Numbered from the stretch's first letter, positions 1 to 7,937 are shown. The stretch: 64,000 nucleotides of DNA from Desulfobacterales bacterium (GCA_016342285.1 JAEINQ010000021.1:1-64000), one strand, 5' to 3'. The notes: generated by a model from the letters alone, not told the origin. A program made the numbers and translations.

Positions 1-40
1 GTTTTTCATAGCCGCGCATTTTAAACTGTTCCAAAAAGAA

Positions 41-77
41 CGCAACCCCGGCTACCCACACGAAACAGCGAGGAACC
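41..77 (+). repeat. Dispersed short repeat, copy 1 of 3
   Basis: This stretch shares the core CACACGAAAYAGCGAGGAAC with 43021-43061 and, less exactly, with 49573-49609. All three copies lie outside convincing genes. Seen directly by comparing the three places. It overlaps the region just upstream of the first gene, so it is either an intergenic repeat or debris of a duplicated gene start; which one cannot be decided from the window. Confidence 0.5.
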
Positions 78-92
78 GTTATTAAGTTCCTT

Positions 93-2102
93 TTGAGGTC
101 GCAGATTGAAAAATCGCGAATTATAGTTGGAGATTCGTCAGTCATAGGTCTCGACACAAGATCAGCAGCTATGAAGGCTGGCATTATTGAAATTTGTGAT
201 AAAAACGAAATTGTCTTCTTCGATTTAAACGAAGGTCCATTTAGACCACTTACAATTATTGACGGGCTGTTTCATCAAAGTATTTCTGTTCATGGGATAG
301 CCGTTGATCCTGATGTTTTTATAATTAACTTGGCCAAAATTAAGACTACATATGGTAGTCCTGTGGGATTATGTGTAAAAAATTTAAAAGGATTAATTTC
401 TTCTGAAGATAAACTCAACTTCCACTTAAAAGGTGTTCAAGAATCTTTAGTGGACTTAAGAAAAGCCATTACATGTGAGCTAAATATACTAGAGGGTTTT
501 CCTGGTTCTGAGCTTGGCATATCAAAAAAATGTAACCTAATGGGGATATCTCAATGTGACTTTTTTTTAGACTCGATTGTGTCCGAAATAATAGGTATTC
601 CATTTATTGAGGTCCCTCACCTTGAAATATTGATGCGTAAGCTATTTGAAAATGAATTCACAATATCAGAAGATAGCGTAGTTAAGACGCTTCGTAGTGT
701 TACAGATAGATTTCACCATGCTGTGCATGGTGTTCAGGAGCTAGCAGACCTTTTTGGGATTACTATTGTTGATGGAAAACCTTGCACAGCTTGCCTTGAA
801 TCATTTTATAAGGCCCTTACCCGCCTAAATAAGGATCAAGCATTACCTTTCGATTTTACATTTATTTTGGGACTCTGGCATGCAAATAATGAATTCGAAA
901 ATATTTCTGACCCTTATAAAATATTTATCGGAGAATGTGCTTTGGGTAAGTATCCATCCCATTATGCCGCAGAAGCATCGCAGACTGAATACCCCAATGA
1001 TAATGATCCCGATTATGCAATTCCAGGGTGTCCGCCAACCATTGATTCGATGGTAAAGCATATAAAAAAAGCCTCTATAGAATTATTAGAGACTCAAGAA
1101 TTTGATGAATCTAATCCACTCTGGTATCATAAACTTTCTTTAGAACAACATTGTAAGCCTTCCCCTGTAATTCGTAAGTGGATCGATATCCCATCAATTG
1201 ATAACATCACGCTTTCAAGGAACTTGAAAACTGTGATCTCATTATTGCCCCCTGAAGAGGTGAGCTTTCATTCTTTAGGAAGTGAGTTGGCCATCCAATG
1301 CGAATTTATTGCTGCAGCTATTTGTCACCAAATGAATTGGGATTTTATCCGGAAACGAATAAAAGGATGGGCTTACAAAGATGCGCAATTCTTAACATTC
1401 AAAAATTTAAATACAATTTCAAAAAGGGATATTGAGGTATTATTTCAAGGATATCACAAGCCAGAGAGAATCAAATCAGAAGAACGCGCAAAAATGTTGC
1501 GGGGCTTATCCAGCTATATGCTTAAGCATGGTAACTCGCTATTTGAATTGCTAAATCAGCTTCCTCGAAAAATTGAAACTGAAAATGGTTTGATGTCTTT
1601 TTTGCGAAAAACACCAGTTTTTTCGGATGATCCAGAAATGAAAAAGGCACAGGTATTCATTCATTCTATTCTTAGAGAAAGACTCTGGGAGTTTTTGGAT
1701 GACAACAAGGTACAACCCGCAATCGATTACCATATAATGCGATTATATATTCGAAGAGGAAATATCTGGCCTCGAACAAAAAACGGGGAACTCTATTTAA
1801 AGCAAAATATTCGTAGATATTCTAAGACGACAGTTGCGCTTAGAACACTTGTCGCCGATGCGCTAAAATCGATAGCAGGATTCCATAATCTTAAAATTGT
1901 AGATGTGAACTCTGCTGAGTGGTGGGTTGGCCGTAGTGTATGTAAAAGGGATTATCCTGATTGTGATCTGTTAAATTCAGAAAGCGAGTGGCTTAAAAAA
2001 TGTTTTACACAATGCCCTTACAAACCAGATTGTGCCGCTTGGACAACGGATAAAACCCTATTAACGGTTACAGAACCCCGTGAGGAGAGTAAATTCTATT
2101 AA
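93..2102 (+). CDS. DUF362-like protein with HhH-glycosylase-like C-terminus (669 aa)
   Basis: Function not established. The N-terminal part (about residues 60-200) carries the DUF362 hallmark of a lysine-rich INLAKIKT segment followed by VKNLKGL and a conserved ADLRKAI-like stretch, as in iron-sulfur DUF362 proteins; a GCPP motif lies near residue 310. The C-terminal third resembles the helix-hairpin-helix DNA-glycosylase/Qng1 fold: an AIDYHIMRL segment near residue 545 looks like the VDTHV catalytic-Asp motif of endonuclease III, and five cysteines spaced C-x6-C then C-x3-C-x5-C (about residues 617-647) look like a metal or Fe-S loop. These assignments are inference from motif memory. The start is uncertain: TTG at 93 opens the frame, ATG at 171 is the first ATG. 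The gene is strikingly AT-rich against its surroundings, which points to horizontal transfer, and it lies on the element side of the tRNA-Phe attachment scar. Confidence 0.6.
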   Translation: MRSQIEKSRIIVGDSSVIGLDTRSAAMKAGIIEICDKNEIVFFDLNEGPFRPLTIIDGLFHQSISVHGIAVDPDVFIINLAKIKTTYGSPVGLCVKNLKGLISSEDKLNFHLKGVQESLVDLRKAITCELNILEGFPGSELGISKKCNLMGISQCDFFLDSIVSEIIGIPFIEVPHLEILMRKLFENEFTISEDSVVKTLRSVTDRFHHAVHGVQELADLFGITIVDGKPCTACLESFYKALTRLNKDQALPFDFTFILGLWHANNEFENISDPYKIFIGECALGKYPSHYAAEASQTEYPNDNDPDYAIPGCPPTIDSMVKHIKKASIELLETQEFDESNPLWYHKLSLEQHCKPSPVIRKWIDIPSIDNITLSRNLKTVISLLPPEEVSFHSLGSELAIQCEFIAAAICHQMNWDFIRKRIKGWAYKDAQFLTFKNLNTISKRDIEVLFQGYHKPERIKSEERAKMLRGLSSYMLKHGNSLFELLNQLPRKIETENGLMSFLRKTPVFSDDPEMKKAQVFIHSILRERLWEFLDDNKVQPAIDYHIMRLYIRRGNIWPRTKNGELYLKQNIRRYSKTTVALRTLVADALKSIAGFHNLKIVDVNSAEWWVGRSVCKRDYPDCDLLNSESEWLKKCFTQCPYKPDCAAWTTDKTLLTVTEPREESKFY

Positions 2103-2471
2103 AAATATGGGGTATATAATATACATTTCAACACCAAATCTGTATGGCTGTAAAATAGGATTAAATAGCATAACAAGCCTAATGCATCCGACGCAAAAAG
2201 CCGCGAAGCTGATTAGCAGCGTTAGCCCTGCGCTTTACGCCTATGAAAATGCAGTATTCCAATGGCCGGCCATGTCAAGGAATACTATTACCATCTCTCA
2301 GAAGGATCTGAGGTGCCCCTTAACTGTCAATTTTTCGTTTATCGAAAAGGACGATGTGGGCTTTGCCATTGAACGGGATGGCAATCGATTGTTCAGGTTG
2401 GACGGCAGGGATATGTCGAAATGGGTTGAAATTACTGACTCGGATAGCTCAGGAGATAGAATGGGAATAAC
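2103..2471. other. Intergenic, no convincing gene
   Basis: An open frame runs through here on the plus strand (2080-2559), but it overlaps the opposite-strand regulator, has no ribosome-binding site and has no recognisable family. I see no RNA gene or repeat here apart from the beginning of the 2454-2750 direct repeat. Confidence 0.4.
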
Positions 2472-2750
2472 TCATAAGCTCAACTCAACCTTGAATTCTG
2501 TGGCCTTTACCACCGGCCGGACGGCCCCTTTCTCTCTAATCAGATCAACAATGCCATAATTCGAAAGGGTCTTGAGTGTCCTCGACAGGTTCGATTTTTT
2601 AGGCCCAGAGGTTTTTTCAAGTTCCGTCACCGAATGCGGTGAACTGCCTCTGATGAGTCGTAAGAGAATTCGGTTCTGGCCGCTCAGGACTTGGCCAAGG
2701 GATTCCATGGTCTCAAACCAGACTGTGGGCTCGTTCTTTTTTTGGTGAAT
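2454..2750. repeat. Long direct repeat, left copy
   Basis: About 295 bp nearly identical to 7401-7694 (scattered substitutions, mostly silent in the regulator reading frame). The two copies are in direct orientation and flank about 4.65 kb that holds the integrase, the tRNA-Phe fragment, the pRiA4b ORF-3 gene, the DUF4160/DUF2442 pair and the Fic gene. Homologous recombination between them could excise that block. Confidence 0.85.
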
Positions 2751-2832
2751 ATTCGCCCTTGGCAATGGCAATGGTCCGATTTCGGTAGTCGGCTTTTGAC
2801 AGGATGCCGATTTTCATAACGCTCTTTTTCAT
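2472..2832 (-). pseudogene. HVO_A0114-type antitoxin-like HTH regulator, frameshifted
   Basis: Predicted winged-helix DNA-binding protein of the kind paired with small toxin-like partners (DUF6516). The start is ATG 2832 with GGAGG 7-8 nt upstream, reading MKKSVMKIGILSKADYRN and then IAKGEYSPKK; the continuation NEPTVWFETMESLGQVLSGQ through the HTH lies in the next frame. The break falls in a run of seven A (minus strand; plus-strand T run near 2737-2743); with six A the two halves join into one protein of about 119 residues typical of the family. So this is either a one-base insertion (pseudogene), transcriptional or translational slippage, or a sequencing error in a homopolymer. Upstream, the minus strand still encodes LNLDGEIFMVDD, possibly a remnant of the partner gene ending at the GGAGG. 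Confidence 0.7.
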
Positions 2833-2965
2833 GGTATCATCCTCCAACCTGTATATCGACAACGTCCCATAAATCATCAACCATGAAAATTTCGCCGTCA
2901 AGATTTAGGAGCGTATCGAGTTGCCCAAATCCATCTGCAGTATCGTTTCTAATGCCTGCAAATTG

Positions 2966-2982
2966 TTATCATCGGATGATAA
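2966..2982. promoter_or_regulatory. Perfect palindrome, possible operator
   Basis: TTATCATC-G-GATGATAA: two 8-bp arms around one base. It lies about 135 bp upstream of the frameshifted regulator start and between that regulator and the integrase end, a position that would suit autoregulation. No direct evidence of function. Confidence 0.35.
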
Positions 2983-3038
2983 TATGTGAATTAAAACATT
3001 GTAGGTCCAGCACATCGACAGCGATATCAGAAACCAGT

Positions 3039-4280
3039 TCAGGCTTTTTTTCGCAAGCGAATGACCTTTGCACCCTTCTTGACCTCGGCGGCCCGCTCCA
3101 TGGTTTCGACGGCCTCTTTCAAATCGGCATCGGCCAATTTGCTGTACCGGGCGGTCATAACAGGGGTGGAGTGTCCCAGAAGTCGCTGAACCCGGTATAG
3201 ATCGACTCCGGCCTGCACCATGCGACTGGCGTAGGTATGGCGCAATGAGTGAAAAGAGGCTTTCAGTTTCGGATCATCGATATTCTCATTCAATTTTGCG
3301 TCCGCCAAACCACGGGTAAAACTTGACGGGACATGGGTTTGCACCGTTCCTTTGCGTGTCGGAAAAACCAGATCCTTACCCTTGCCGGCTTCCATGGATT
3401 GAAGGAGCGATTTCACCCGGGTGGTCATCGGCAGGTACCGATCCCGTCCTTTGCTGTCTAACACCTTGATTGAATCTTCCTCCAAATCGACACACCCCCA
3501 GGCCAGACAGGCGATCTCCTTGAACCTCATGCCGGTGTCTACGGAAAGAATTGCCATGCGGTAGGCCGCCTCTCCCCGGACCTTGACCTCAGCGAGCAAC
3601 AGGGTTTCCTCATCGGTGGTGAGGTACCGTTGCCGCTCATTGTCCACCTTCGGTAATCGGAAAGACCTGGATTTGGTCGGGGAGGGGCCACTGACAAGCC
3701 CTTCATCCCGTGCCGCATCCCACACCATGGCAAACGTTCTGAAAACATACTGTTGAGTCCGCGGGGATCTACCTTCTCTGGCAAGGTTGGCCCGGATTTT
3801 TTTCACATGGGAAAGCTTGATATCCTTAATGGGGGTAAATCCGGTTACCGGATCAATCCAATTGTTGACGTGCTCCTCAGCTTTTCGGGCGGTTTCCGGT
3901 TTCCATCGGGTTTCGGCATCGGGAAAATAGGTGTCGTCGAAGAAATCCTTAAACGACACATCGAGCTTTTCACGGGCCTCGGCGTCCCGGCGGGCTTGTT
4001 CACGTTCGCGCTGGCCTTCCTCCCGCATTTCGGTCAGGGTGCAGGGGCCTTTCCCTCTGGATTGATTCCGCCGGATTTCGCCCAGGAGTTCAAAACATTT
4101 ATTGGGTGTCCAGCCCTCGCTCGCCCATCCGACCCCCTCGGTGACTGTCTTGCCCTGCCACCAATAGGCAAATGAGAAATATTTGTCCGGGGTGGCCCCA
4201 TGCCTTCGGGTTTTATGCTCACGATACCGGACCCCGCTCTTGCCTTCGGCGTCTTTCAGTGGCTTCCAAGAAGTCCCCAT
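3039..4280 (-). CDS. Tyrosine recombinase / phage-type integrase (413 aa)
   Basis: Site-specific recombinase that would integrate and excise a mobile element at a tRNA gene. The protein has an N-terminal SAM-like arm/core-binding region (about residues 95-200) and a C-terminal catalytic domain: DTGMRFKEI carries the first catalytic Arg, FHSLRHTYASR the HxxR pair, LLGHSTPVMTARYS the second His and the Tyr nucleophile. All catalytic residues are present, so it looks intact. Its start (ATG 4280, upstream AAGGAGC) lies 170 bp from the 3' fragment of a tRNA-Phe gene, the usual arrangement for tRNA-targeting integrases. A decayed second copy of its C-terminus is fused to a regulator at 7419-7937. 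Confidence 0.92.
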   Translation of the reverse strand: MGTSWKPLKDAEGKSGVRYREHKTRRHGATPDKYFSFAYWWQGKTVTEGVGWASEGWTPNKCFELLGEIRRNQSRGKGPCTLTEMREEGQREREQARRDAEAREKLDVSFKDFFDDTYFPDAETRWKPETARKAEEHVNNWIDPVTGFTPIKDIKLSHVKKIRANLAREGRSPRTQQYVFRTFAMVWDAARDEGLVSGPSPTKSRSFRLPKVDNERQRYLTTDEETLLLAEVKVRGEAAYRMAILSVDTGMRFKEIACLAWGCVDLEEDSIKVLDSKGRDRYLPMTTRVKSLLQSMEAGKGKDLVFPTRKGTVQTHVPSSFTRGLADAKLNENIDDPKLKASFHSLRHTYASRMVQAGVDLYRVQRLLGHSTPVMTARYSKLADADLKEAVETMERAAEVKKGAKVIRLRKKA

Positions 4281-4449
4281 GTCTTGCTCCTTTTAAAAAG
4301 TTGTACAAGGATAGTACAAGGATTTTGGATTACAGAGGGTGTAAATTAGTGATGATGTATGAAGGCAAAATAGCCAAAAAATCAAATAATGTCAATAGCT
4401 TTATGATAAATTGGTGAAGGTGGGTGAAGACCTGTGAAAGTGGTATTGT

Positions 4450-4499
4450 GGGGACTGAAAATCCCCGTGTCGGCAGTTCGATTCTGTCCCTCGGCACCA
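4450..4499 (+). other. 3' fragment of tRNA-Phe gene (integration scar, att site)
   Basis: Anticodon arm GGGGA-CTGAAAA-TCCCC with anticodon GAA at 4457-4459, variable loop, T-arm GGCAG-TTCGATT-CTGTC, acceptor strand CCTCGGC, discriminator A and encoded CCA (4497-4499). The matching 5' acceptor strand GCCGAGG and a D-arm are absent upstream, so this is not a whole tRNA gene. It is the duplicated 3' end left when an element inserts in a tRNA gene. Because the fragment points right, the intact tRNA and the bulk of the element should lie to the left, beyond position 1. Confidence 0.85.
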
Positions 4500-4506
4500 T
4501 TAAATC

Positions 4507-4542
4507 AAGCACTTGCGATATTCATCGTAGGTGCTTTTTTTT
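4507..4542 (+). terminator. Rho-independent terminator after the tRNA-Phe fragment
   Basis: A 12-bp stem (AAGCACTTGCGA with TCGTAGGTGCTT, two G-T pairs), 6-nt loop and a run of six or more T. It probably came along with the original tRNA-Phe transcription unit. Confidence 0.8.
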
Positions 4543-4787
4543 GTTTAAACAGGCTTCAAAGCGGGCACAATCTGGAGAAAAGTAGATTTAACATATTGAT
4601 ATCACATTGTAAGTTCATGAAGACAGGGGGAGTTCAAGTCCCCTTGCCGGATGAACCTGCAATTCCGAATCCGATTGGTTTGACCACTTAAACTAACTCT
4701 ATTTGATTTGCCACTTATAGATCCCTCGTGATATAAATTGTACAGTGTCGATTAAAACCGCTTCTTGCCCAATGATGGAAGACAGAG

Positions 4788-5387
4788 ATGAAAATAACAA
4801 ATCGTGTTTATCAATTCAAAATATCACTCAAGGAGGTTTCCCCTCTTATTTGGCGGAGAATTCACGTTCCAACTGTTTACAGCTTTTGGGATCTGCATGT
4901 CGCTATACAGGATGCCATGGGATGGCTGGATTACCACTTGCATCAATTTTCTATCAAACGACCCCACGCCCGTAAGGCCAAATTGATCGGGATACCCGAT
5001 GATAGTGGTTTTTTGGGCGACATAGAAATTCTTCCAGGTTGGGAGGTCGATCTCGCCAGGTATTTTACCGATCTTGGTGTTAAATCTCGCTACGAATACG
5101 ATTTCGGTGACGGATGGGAGCATGACATCCTTCTCGAAGGTTTGCTGATTAAGGAAAAAGGAATAAAATATCCGCGGTGCATTGCGGGAGAAGGGAAATG
5201 CCCGCCGGAAGATTGCGGTGGGCCCATTGGATATTCTCAATTTTTGGAAGCCGTATTGGATCCGATGCATGAGGAACATAAAGCAATGCTGGAGTGGTAT
5301 GGTAGCGATTATTATACATTTGATTTCAATCCTGAAAACGTGCATTTCGACAATCCGAAGAAGCGGTGGAAAAAAGCATTCTCGTAG
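4788..5387 (+). CDS. Plasmid pRiA4b ORF-3 family protein (199 aa)
   Basis: Member of the PRiA4_ORF3 family, of unknown biochemical role, common on plasmids and mobile islands. Recognised from KISLKEVSPLIWRRI at the start, the WLDYHLHQF segment, YEYDFGDGWEH near residue 105 and the cysteine-containing CIAGEGKCPPEDCGG. Length is typical. Start ATG 4788 follows GGAAGA. It is AT-rich and adjoins the tRNA attachment scar, and ends directly at the next gene (TAG at 5385-5387), so the three genes to 5942 probably form an operon. Confidence 0.85.
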   Translation: MKITNRVYQFKISLKEVSPLIWRRIHVPTVYSFWDLHVAIQDAMGWLDYHLHQFSIKRPHARKAKLIGIPDDSGFLGDIEILPGWEVDLARYFTDLGVKSRYEYDFGDGWEHDILLEGLLIKEKGIKYPRCIAGEGKCPPEDCGGPIGYSQFLEAVLDPMHEEHKAMLEWYGSDYYTFDFNPENVHFDNPKKRWKKAFS

Positions 5388-5399
5388 ATGGGGGGTACA

Positions 5400-5660
5400 G
5401 TGCCGGAAATTTCTCGATTTTATGGAATAATAATTGCGATGTTTTATGACGATCACAATCCACCTCATTTTCATGCCCGTTATGGGCAATACAAAATTTC
5501 TTTTGAAATTAATACGCTAAGGGTTTTAGATGGGAAATTTCCTCCTCGTGCTTTGGGGCTTGTCGTTGAATGGGCAGCCTTGCATCAAGACGAATTACTG
5601 CAAGTGTGGGAATTGGCAAAAAACCGGGAACCTCTTATGAAAATTGAACCTTTAAATTAA
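5400..5660 (+). CDS. DUF4160 family protein, toxin-like (86 aa)
   Basis: Small protein with the family signature ISRFYGIIIAMFYDDHNPPHFHARYG followed by a short beta-rich tail; DUF4160 genes are usually paired with DUF2442 genes and are suspected toxin-antitoxin modules, though the activity is not established here. I chose GTG 5400 rather than ATG 5388 because it gives the usual MPEISRFYG beginning and has a GGGGGG ribosome-binding stretch 4-5 nt before it; ATG 5388 has none. The DUF2442 gene follows 12 bp downstream. Confidence 0.8.
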   Translation: MPEISRFYGIIIAMFYDDHNPPHFHARYGQYKISFEINTLRVLDGKFPPRALGLVVEWAALHQDELLQVWELAKNREPLMKIEPLN

Positions 5661-5672
5661 TGAGGTGTGAAA

Positions 5673-5942
5673 ATGGTACCAGATGTAATTGCGGCAAAAT
5701 ATATTGAAAACTATAAAATTGAGGTGAGCTTTGATGACGGTAAAAAGGGGATCGTCGACTTTTCAAAATATCTTGAAAAGGGCGGTGTTTTTGAGCGGTT
5801 CAAGAGCCTTGACTTCTTTAAACAGTTTGCCATCAACAAAGAACTGGGTATTATCACCTGGCAGGATGAATTGGATGTCGCACCCGAGACACTTTATTCG
5901 GAGGCAACCGGTGCTCCTCTCCCCTCCTGGATTGAAAACTGA
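5673..5942 (+). CDS. DUF2442 family protein, antitoxin-like (89 aa)
   Basis: Typical DUF2442: an N-terminal FDDGKKGIVDFSKYL segment and the ITWQDELDVAPETLYSEA motif near the C-terminus. Members pair with DUF4160 and bind DNA or the partner in proposed toxin-antitoxin modules. Start ATG 5673 is preferred (GAGG 8 nt upstream, usual MVPDV beginning) over GTG 5667. Translational coupling with the upstream DUF4160 gene is likely given the 12-bp spacing. Confidence 0.82.
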   Translation: MVPDVIAAKYIENYKIEVSFDDGKKGIVDFSKYLEKGGVFERFKSLDFFKQFAINKELGIITWQDELDVAPETLYSEATGAPLPSWIEN

Positions 5943-6021
5943 CCGGTTTTACCCAACAAGATCTGCCCGTTAAATAAGAGATAGAAAACCATCCTTCCTG
6001 TGCCCAAATTGTGTCCGTCCC

Positions 6022-7185
6022 CTACAACTCCGTTCCTTCACGGAGGTTGTCCAGATACTCCTTGAACACGACAGCGCGGTTGCGCTTGCGGTCATCGATC
6101 GCATGCAAGACCTCCGCGGCCTCAAGCACGCGCAGGGCCTTGGCGGCGGCCGGCCGCGAACAGTCGAGTAAGTCAACGACCCGGTTAACCGTTAAGATGG
6201 GGTGTTCGGGGAGAAGCTCGAAGAGGCGGATGCTCATGACTGTAGCATCTTCGCGGGCCACGAGCCGGGCACGACTCTGAGCGACAATGGCGTGCAACCG
6301 ACGCGCGGTGACGATAGCCTCTTTGGCTATTACCGCCACGCCTTCGAGGAAGTACGAGAGCCAACCCTCCCAATCGCCGTCGATCCGCACCGCGGAGAGC
6401 CGGCGGTAGTATTCCTGACGGTGAGTCTTGAGAAAGAGGCTCAAGTAGAGAAGCGGCTTCGACAGTAGCTTCCAATGACGCAGAAGCAGCGTGATCAGAA
6501 GGCGCCCCAGTCGACCGTTACCGTCCAGGTAGGGGTGCAGCGTCTCAAACTGCACGTGCAGCAGCCCGATGCGTACGAGCGGCGGAAGGTCGCTCTCATC
6601 GTGGATCGCATGCTCGAACTTACTGAGTAGCTCGCCGAGCCGAAGAGGCGGTGGCGGGACAAAGTTCGCGTTGCCCGGCCGGGTTCCGCCGATCCAATTC
6701 TGCGAGCGACGGATCTCGCCGGGTTGCATCTGAGTTCCCCGGACCCCGCTCAGCAGCCTGCAGTGGGTTTCGGACAGGAGCCGCATGGAGATAGGGAGGC
6801 CGGTCTCGCGGGCGAGCTCATCCCATGCATAGGTCAGTGCGGTAAGGTAACCGCAGACCTCCTCCACGTCAGCGTCGGTTGGATCCTCGCCGGAAGCCTC
6901 GACCTTGAGCAGGTCCATCAGCGTGGCCTGGGTGCCTTCGATCTGAGCCGAGAGGACAGCCTCCTTGCGTACGAAGGCATAGACGAACCACTCGACCGAA
7001 GGCACGAGATCGCCGGCCAGGTCGAGAAACCGCACCTGTTCCTCGGCACGGGACAGCAACGGCGCAAGCTCTCCATCGAGATCCAGCGGCGGGTCCCTCG
7101 GAGGCAGGGGATACGGGATGAAGGCGCTGACCTCCTCTCCTGCAACAGTGCTGCGCTCGTACTCACCGGTCTTCCTTTTCATCAT
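6022..7185 (-). CDS. Fic family AMPylase-like protein with N-terminal inhibitory motif (387 aa)
   Basis: Fic/DOC protein, expected to transfer AMP (or another nucleotide) to a protein hydroxyl. The Fic motif HPYLDGNGRLGR lies at residues 217-228 with the catalytic His and the phosphate-binding Asn/Gly/Arg. An N-terminal SAQIEG (residues 79-84) fits the (S/T)xxxE(G/N) inhibitory motif, so activity should be autoinhibited by Glu83. An N-terminal Fic_N domain precedes it, and the last 100 residues look like a winged helix (LTVNRVVDLLDCSRPAAAKALRVL), suggesting DNA binding. Two ATG codons overlap the ribosome site (7185 and 7182); the second has better spacing from GGTGG. Three evenly spaced palindromes lie upstream and could be bound by the protein itself. 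GC content is higher than in the left neighbours. Confidence 0.92.
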   Translation of the reverse strand: MMKRKTGEYERSTVAGEEVSAFIPYPLPPRDPPLDLDGELAPLLSRAEEQVRFLDLAGDLVPSVEWFVYAFVRKEAVLSAQIEGTQATLMDLLKVEASGEDPTDADVEEVCGYLTALTYAWDELARETGLPISMRLLSETHCRLLSGVRGTQMQPGEIRRSQNWIGGTRPGNANFVPPPPLRLGELLSKFEHAIHDESDLPPLVRIGLLHVQFETLHPYLDGNGRLGRLLITLLLRHWKLLSKPLLYLSLFLKTHRQEYYRRLSAVRIDGDWEGWLSYFLEGVAVIAKEAIVTARRLHAIVAQSRARLVAREDATVMSIRLFELLPEHPILTVNRVVDLLDCSRPAAAKALRVLEAAEVLHAIDDRKRNRAVVFKEYLDNLREGTEL

Positions 7186-7224
7186 CCACCTTCAGAAAGC
7201 AATCGATTCACAATGCTGACCCAT

Positions 7225-7303
7225 AATAAGCGATCGCTTTATTTGCGTCAATAAGAATAAGCGATCGCTTCATTTTGCGAGATTGCAATAAACGATCGCT
7301 CCA
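7225..7303 (-). promoter_or_regulatory. Three-site operator array upstream of the Fic gene
   Basis: Three copies of an AATAARCGATCGCTYYAT-type box. Their CGATCG centres lie at 7231-7236, 7262-7267 and 7293-7298, that is exactly 31 bp apart (about three helical turns each). The first two contain the full palindrome AGCGATCGCT, the third ACGATCGCT. The array begins about 40 bp upstream of the Fic start, where a promoter would be expected. Confidence 0.7.
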
Positions 7304-7400
7304 CCCCCAAGGCTTGTAAACCCTTCCCGTCGGCGCATGACCCGCAAGACAACCGCCGGACCTTCCTTGTCCGTGATTTTGGGGAAAGCCTCGCGCCATG

Positions 7401-7694
7401 GGATAGAATGGGAATCACTCATAAGCTCAACTCAACCTTGAATTCTGTGGCCTTTACCACCGGCCGGACGGTTCCTTTCTCTCGAATCAGATCAACAATG
7501 CCGTAATTCGAAAGGGTTTTCAGTGTTCTCGACAGATTCGATTTTTTTCGTCCAGAGGTTTTTTCAAGTTCCGTCAATGAATGCGGTGAACTGTCCCTGA
7601 TGAGCCGTAAAAGAATTCGGTTCTGGCCGCTCAGAACTTGGCCAAGGGACTCCATGGACTCAAACCAGACGGTAGGTTCATTCTTTTTACGCAA
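7401..7694. repeat. Long direct repeat, right copy
   Basis: Near-identical partner of 2454-2750. Homology to the integrase 3' end (3046-3150 region) continues to about 7800, but in this copy the integrase end is joined directly to the regulator, whereas in the left copy about 200 bp separate them. Confidence 0.85.
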
Positions 7695-7937
7695 ACGAAT
7701 GACCTTTGCACCCTTCTTGGCCTCGGCGGCCCGCTCCATGGTCTCAACGGCCTCTTTCAAGTCGGCATCGGCAAGTTTACTGTACCTGACCCTCATTTTG
7801 GGGTCTTCGATGCCTTCGTTCAGTTTACATCGACAACGGCCCGGACGAAGCTCGATGGAATCTGATTTACGAGCACATACGATATATGGTAGGTAGGGAT
7901 TAATTGGCCACGCCATGCGGTAGGCGTTGCGTCGCAA
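7419..7937 (-). pseudogene. Decayed integrase C-terminus fused to HVO_A0114-type regulator
   Basis: A continuous frame of 172 codons made of two remnants. Its middle matches the integrase tail (LNEGIEDPK, then RYSKLADADLKEAVETME and KKGAKVIRLRKK) but lacks the about 40 residues that hold the HxxR, His and Tyr catalytic positions, so recombinase activity is impossible. It then runs straight into NEPTVWFESMESLGQVLSGQ and the HTH of the regulator, ending like the left copy. The junction falls in an A-rich stretch shared by both genes, consistent with a microhomology deletion. The first about 50 codons match nothing I recognise. Whether the fused frame is expressed is unknown. Confidence 0.7.

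Larger units (their letters stand above)
4281..4787. other. Attachment-site region between integrase and pRiA4b ORF-3 gene
   Basis: AT-rich spacer holding the tRNA-Phe 3' fragment (4450-4499) and its terminator (4507-4542). Around 4620-4655 there is a second tRNA-like T-arm (GGGGGAGTTCAAGTCCCC followed by TTGCCGG) without CCA or a recognisable 5' half; it may be another degenerate tRNA tail. No protein gene seen. Confidence 0.5.

Noticed and set aside
2080..2559. Plus-strand open frame of 159 codons
   Set aside because: It overlaps the opposite-strand regulator for almost 90 bp, has no ribosome site and contains no recognisable domain; the frame is probably chance in an AT-rich, decayed region.
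4610..4655. A second tRNA gene next to the tRNA-Phe scar
   Set aside because: Only a T-arm-like hairpin and a possible acceptor strand are visible; no anticodon arm, D-arm or CCA.
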